Positions 6,110-7,251 of a stretch of DNA of 7,251 nt are shown piece after piece (the first letter of the stretch is position 1; every line of letters begins with the position of its first letter). Source of the stretch: an uncultured Candidatus Altimarinota bacterium (GTDB lineage: Bacteria; Patescibacteriota; Gracilibacteria; BD1-5; UBA6164). Both the position numbers and the translations under genes were made by a program. The notes under the pieces are model-generated. The model was not told the origin of the DNA. It did not search any database and was given only the letters and a program-made list of their open reading frames with translations. Where the stretch lies: positions 1-7,251 of the forward strand of contig CALDZW010000142.1 in the NCBI GenBank assembly GCA_937944175.1, given 5' to 3'.

Positions 6110-7251
6110 ATGAAAACAAATATAAAAAAAATTATCAGTTGAGTTACTCTATGATTTTTACTCATGAGCACACAAAGCTATGCTGCTCAAGATTGAAGTA
6201 TATGAGAGGCATTTATTAATGACTGATCTGAGTGGATTTTAAAATGAGAAAGAATTACTTGAGAATCTATTGTAAGTGAACAGATAAAAAATGATACAGT
6301 AAGGTCAGAGGATATAAAAAACCAAACAGTTCAACAAATAGATATGGCAGATAATTCAATTTGATCAGACCAAATTATTGATGGATCTATATGATGAGCA
6401 GATATAGCTAATAATTCAATTGGTTCAGATCAGATTATTAATTGATCAATTTTATCAGAGGATATCTGAGATTGAGAAGTGAAGAGTTGAAATATCTGAG
6501 ATAAAGCAGTAAAAAATAATCATCTTGATGATAATGCAGTTGATTCACGTAGTATAAAAAACTGATCAATAGAATGATCAGATATTTGACGTCAACAGAT
6601 AACAGGGTTTAATATTGCACCAGGAGCTATTACTGAAAGTAAAATCTGATCAGGAGCAGTTTCTACTTGAAAAATTCAAAATTGAGCAATTATAAGTGAG
6701 AAAATTAAAGATGGAGCAGTAGTTGATTGAAAAATAGGAATTTGAGCAGTATGAACTGACCAACTTAAAAACTGAGCGATAACAGAAGAAAAAATTGATG
6801 AATGAGCAGTTTCTACAAGAACTATTGCAAAAAATGCTATAACTAGTGAAAAAATTAATGATGGTGCGGTGATAGGGAGTAAGATTTGAAATGGAGAAAT
6901 AACTTCAAGACATATTTCACCTGATTGATTAAATCTTCCAGGAAATATGTGATTTTGAACTGGAGCCAGTGATGATTATACAATCAATATTGGTTGAGAT
7001 GTAAATATGAATAATAATGACATTGATAATGTTAAGAATCTGAATTTTAATGGAGGTGTTGATGTGTTATGAATATGAAGTGAACTATTGGAAGTAAAAT
7101 ACTGAGACGATTCAGATGGTTGAATTGTAATTAAGAACTGACTATGAGAAGCACAGGGGTATGTATATGCTTCAAAGGATGGTAATAGTTTTTGATTAAA
7201 AGATAAAGATAAAGATTGGGCCGTAAGAATTGACCATGATAATTATGTTGA
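6110..7251 (+). CDS. Secreted decapeptide-repeat surface protein, tail-fibre-like (3' end outside window)
   Basis: I do not recognise a named family. The visible part is 380 residues and runs off the right edge. Residues 1-25 form a signal peptide: basic start, hydrophobic ISGVTLGFLLMS, and a likely signal peptidase I cut after SYA (Ala25). Residues about 51-270 are 22 units of exactly ten residues, typified by GAITSEKIND, with Ile/Val recurring every five residues. Residues about 271-320 hold Gly/Asn-rich strands ending in GDVNMNNNDIDNVKNLNF (296-313). From about 327 onward, motifs such as FGLKDKDKDWAVRIDHDN resemble the repeated heads of phage tail fibres and bacterial adhesins. The repeats suggest a rigid stalk holding a binding tip away from the cell; this is inference. 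TGA encodes about 38 of 56 glycines, the highest share here. It lies 25 bp after the anchored protein, suggesting one transcript and perhaps a joint surface structure. No Shine-Dalgarno sequence precedes the ATG. Confidence 0.85.
6260..6919 (+). repeat. 22 x 30-bp coding repeat array (decapeptide repeats)
   Basis: The array encodes residues 51-270 of the secreted protein. The period is exactly ten codons with no insertion or deletion from one end to the other. Each unit is roughly G-[AS]-[IV]-x-[ST]-x-[KDQ]-I-x-[DN], so the hydrophobic residue recurs every five positions. The DNA copies have diverged strongly, and most identity is at the protein level. The closest pair is 6351-6391 with 6411-6451, exactly 60 bp apart. 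Confidence 0.9.

Noticed and set aside
6260..6919. CRISPR array or non-coding satellite because of the 30-bp period
   Set aside because: The units are degenerate at DNA level, have no spacers, and keep a protein-level consensus in one open frame.
1..7251. TGA read as selenocysteine or tryptophan
   Set aside because: The sites match glycine columns in RlmN and SecD, and Trp is encoded by TGG at expected places. About 125 in-frame TGA codons are far too many for selenocysteine.

Overview
The window reads coherently only if TGA is translated as glycine (NCBI translation table 25). With TGA as a stop, every gene here breaks into short pieces. With TGA as glycine, six long reading frames cover nearly the whole window, each complete one ends in TAA, and TGA falls on invariant glycines such as the first G of GMGEP in RlmN and both glycines of DLQGG in SecD. 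This code is known from Candidatus Absconditabacteria (SR1) and Candidatus Gracilibacteria (BD1-5/GN02) of the Patescibacteria/CPR. The low G+C content, AGA-dominated arginine usage and CPR-style pseudopilin and surface proteins fit that placement. I cannot decide between the two phyla from this window alone, although one CGG codon hints at the arginine-codon change reported for some Absconditabacteria.

Layout. Positions 1-923 (+) hold the 3' part of a coiled-coil protein of unknown function. It converges on a minus-strand type IV pilin-like gene (946-1566), and the two share a bidirectional hairpin terminator (922-954). A 73-bp divergent spacer separates the pilin gene from rlmN (1640-2701, +), the radical-SAM adenosine C2 methyltransferase. 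Then comes secD (2758-4425, +), followed by a strong intrinsic terminator (4434-4471). The last part holds two exported proteins on the + strand separated by only 25 bp. The first is a membrane-anchored protein with a beta-rich middle domain (4540-6084). The second is a signal-peptide protein built from 22 ten-residue repeats followed by a tail-fibre-like C-terminal region (6110 to the right edge, incomplete).

How the genes may work together. rlmN is housekeeping (rRNA/tRNA modification). SecD powers and assists Sec export. The pilin-like protein and the last two proteins are Sec-dependent envelope or surface products. An attachment apparatus would suit the host-associated life of these bacteria, but that is inference; nothing here proves a function for the last two genes. 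No tRNA, rRNA, CRISPR array, insertion sequence or prophage module was seen. No intergenic gap exceeds 300 bases.
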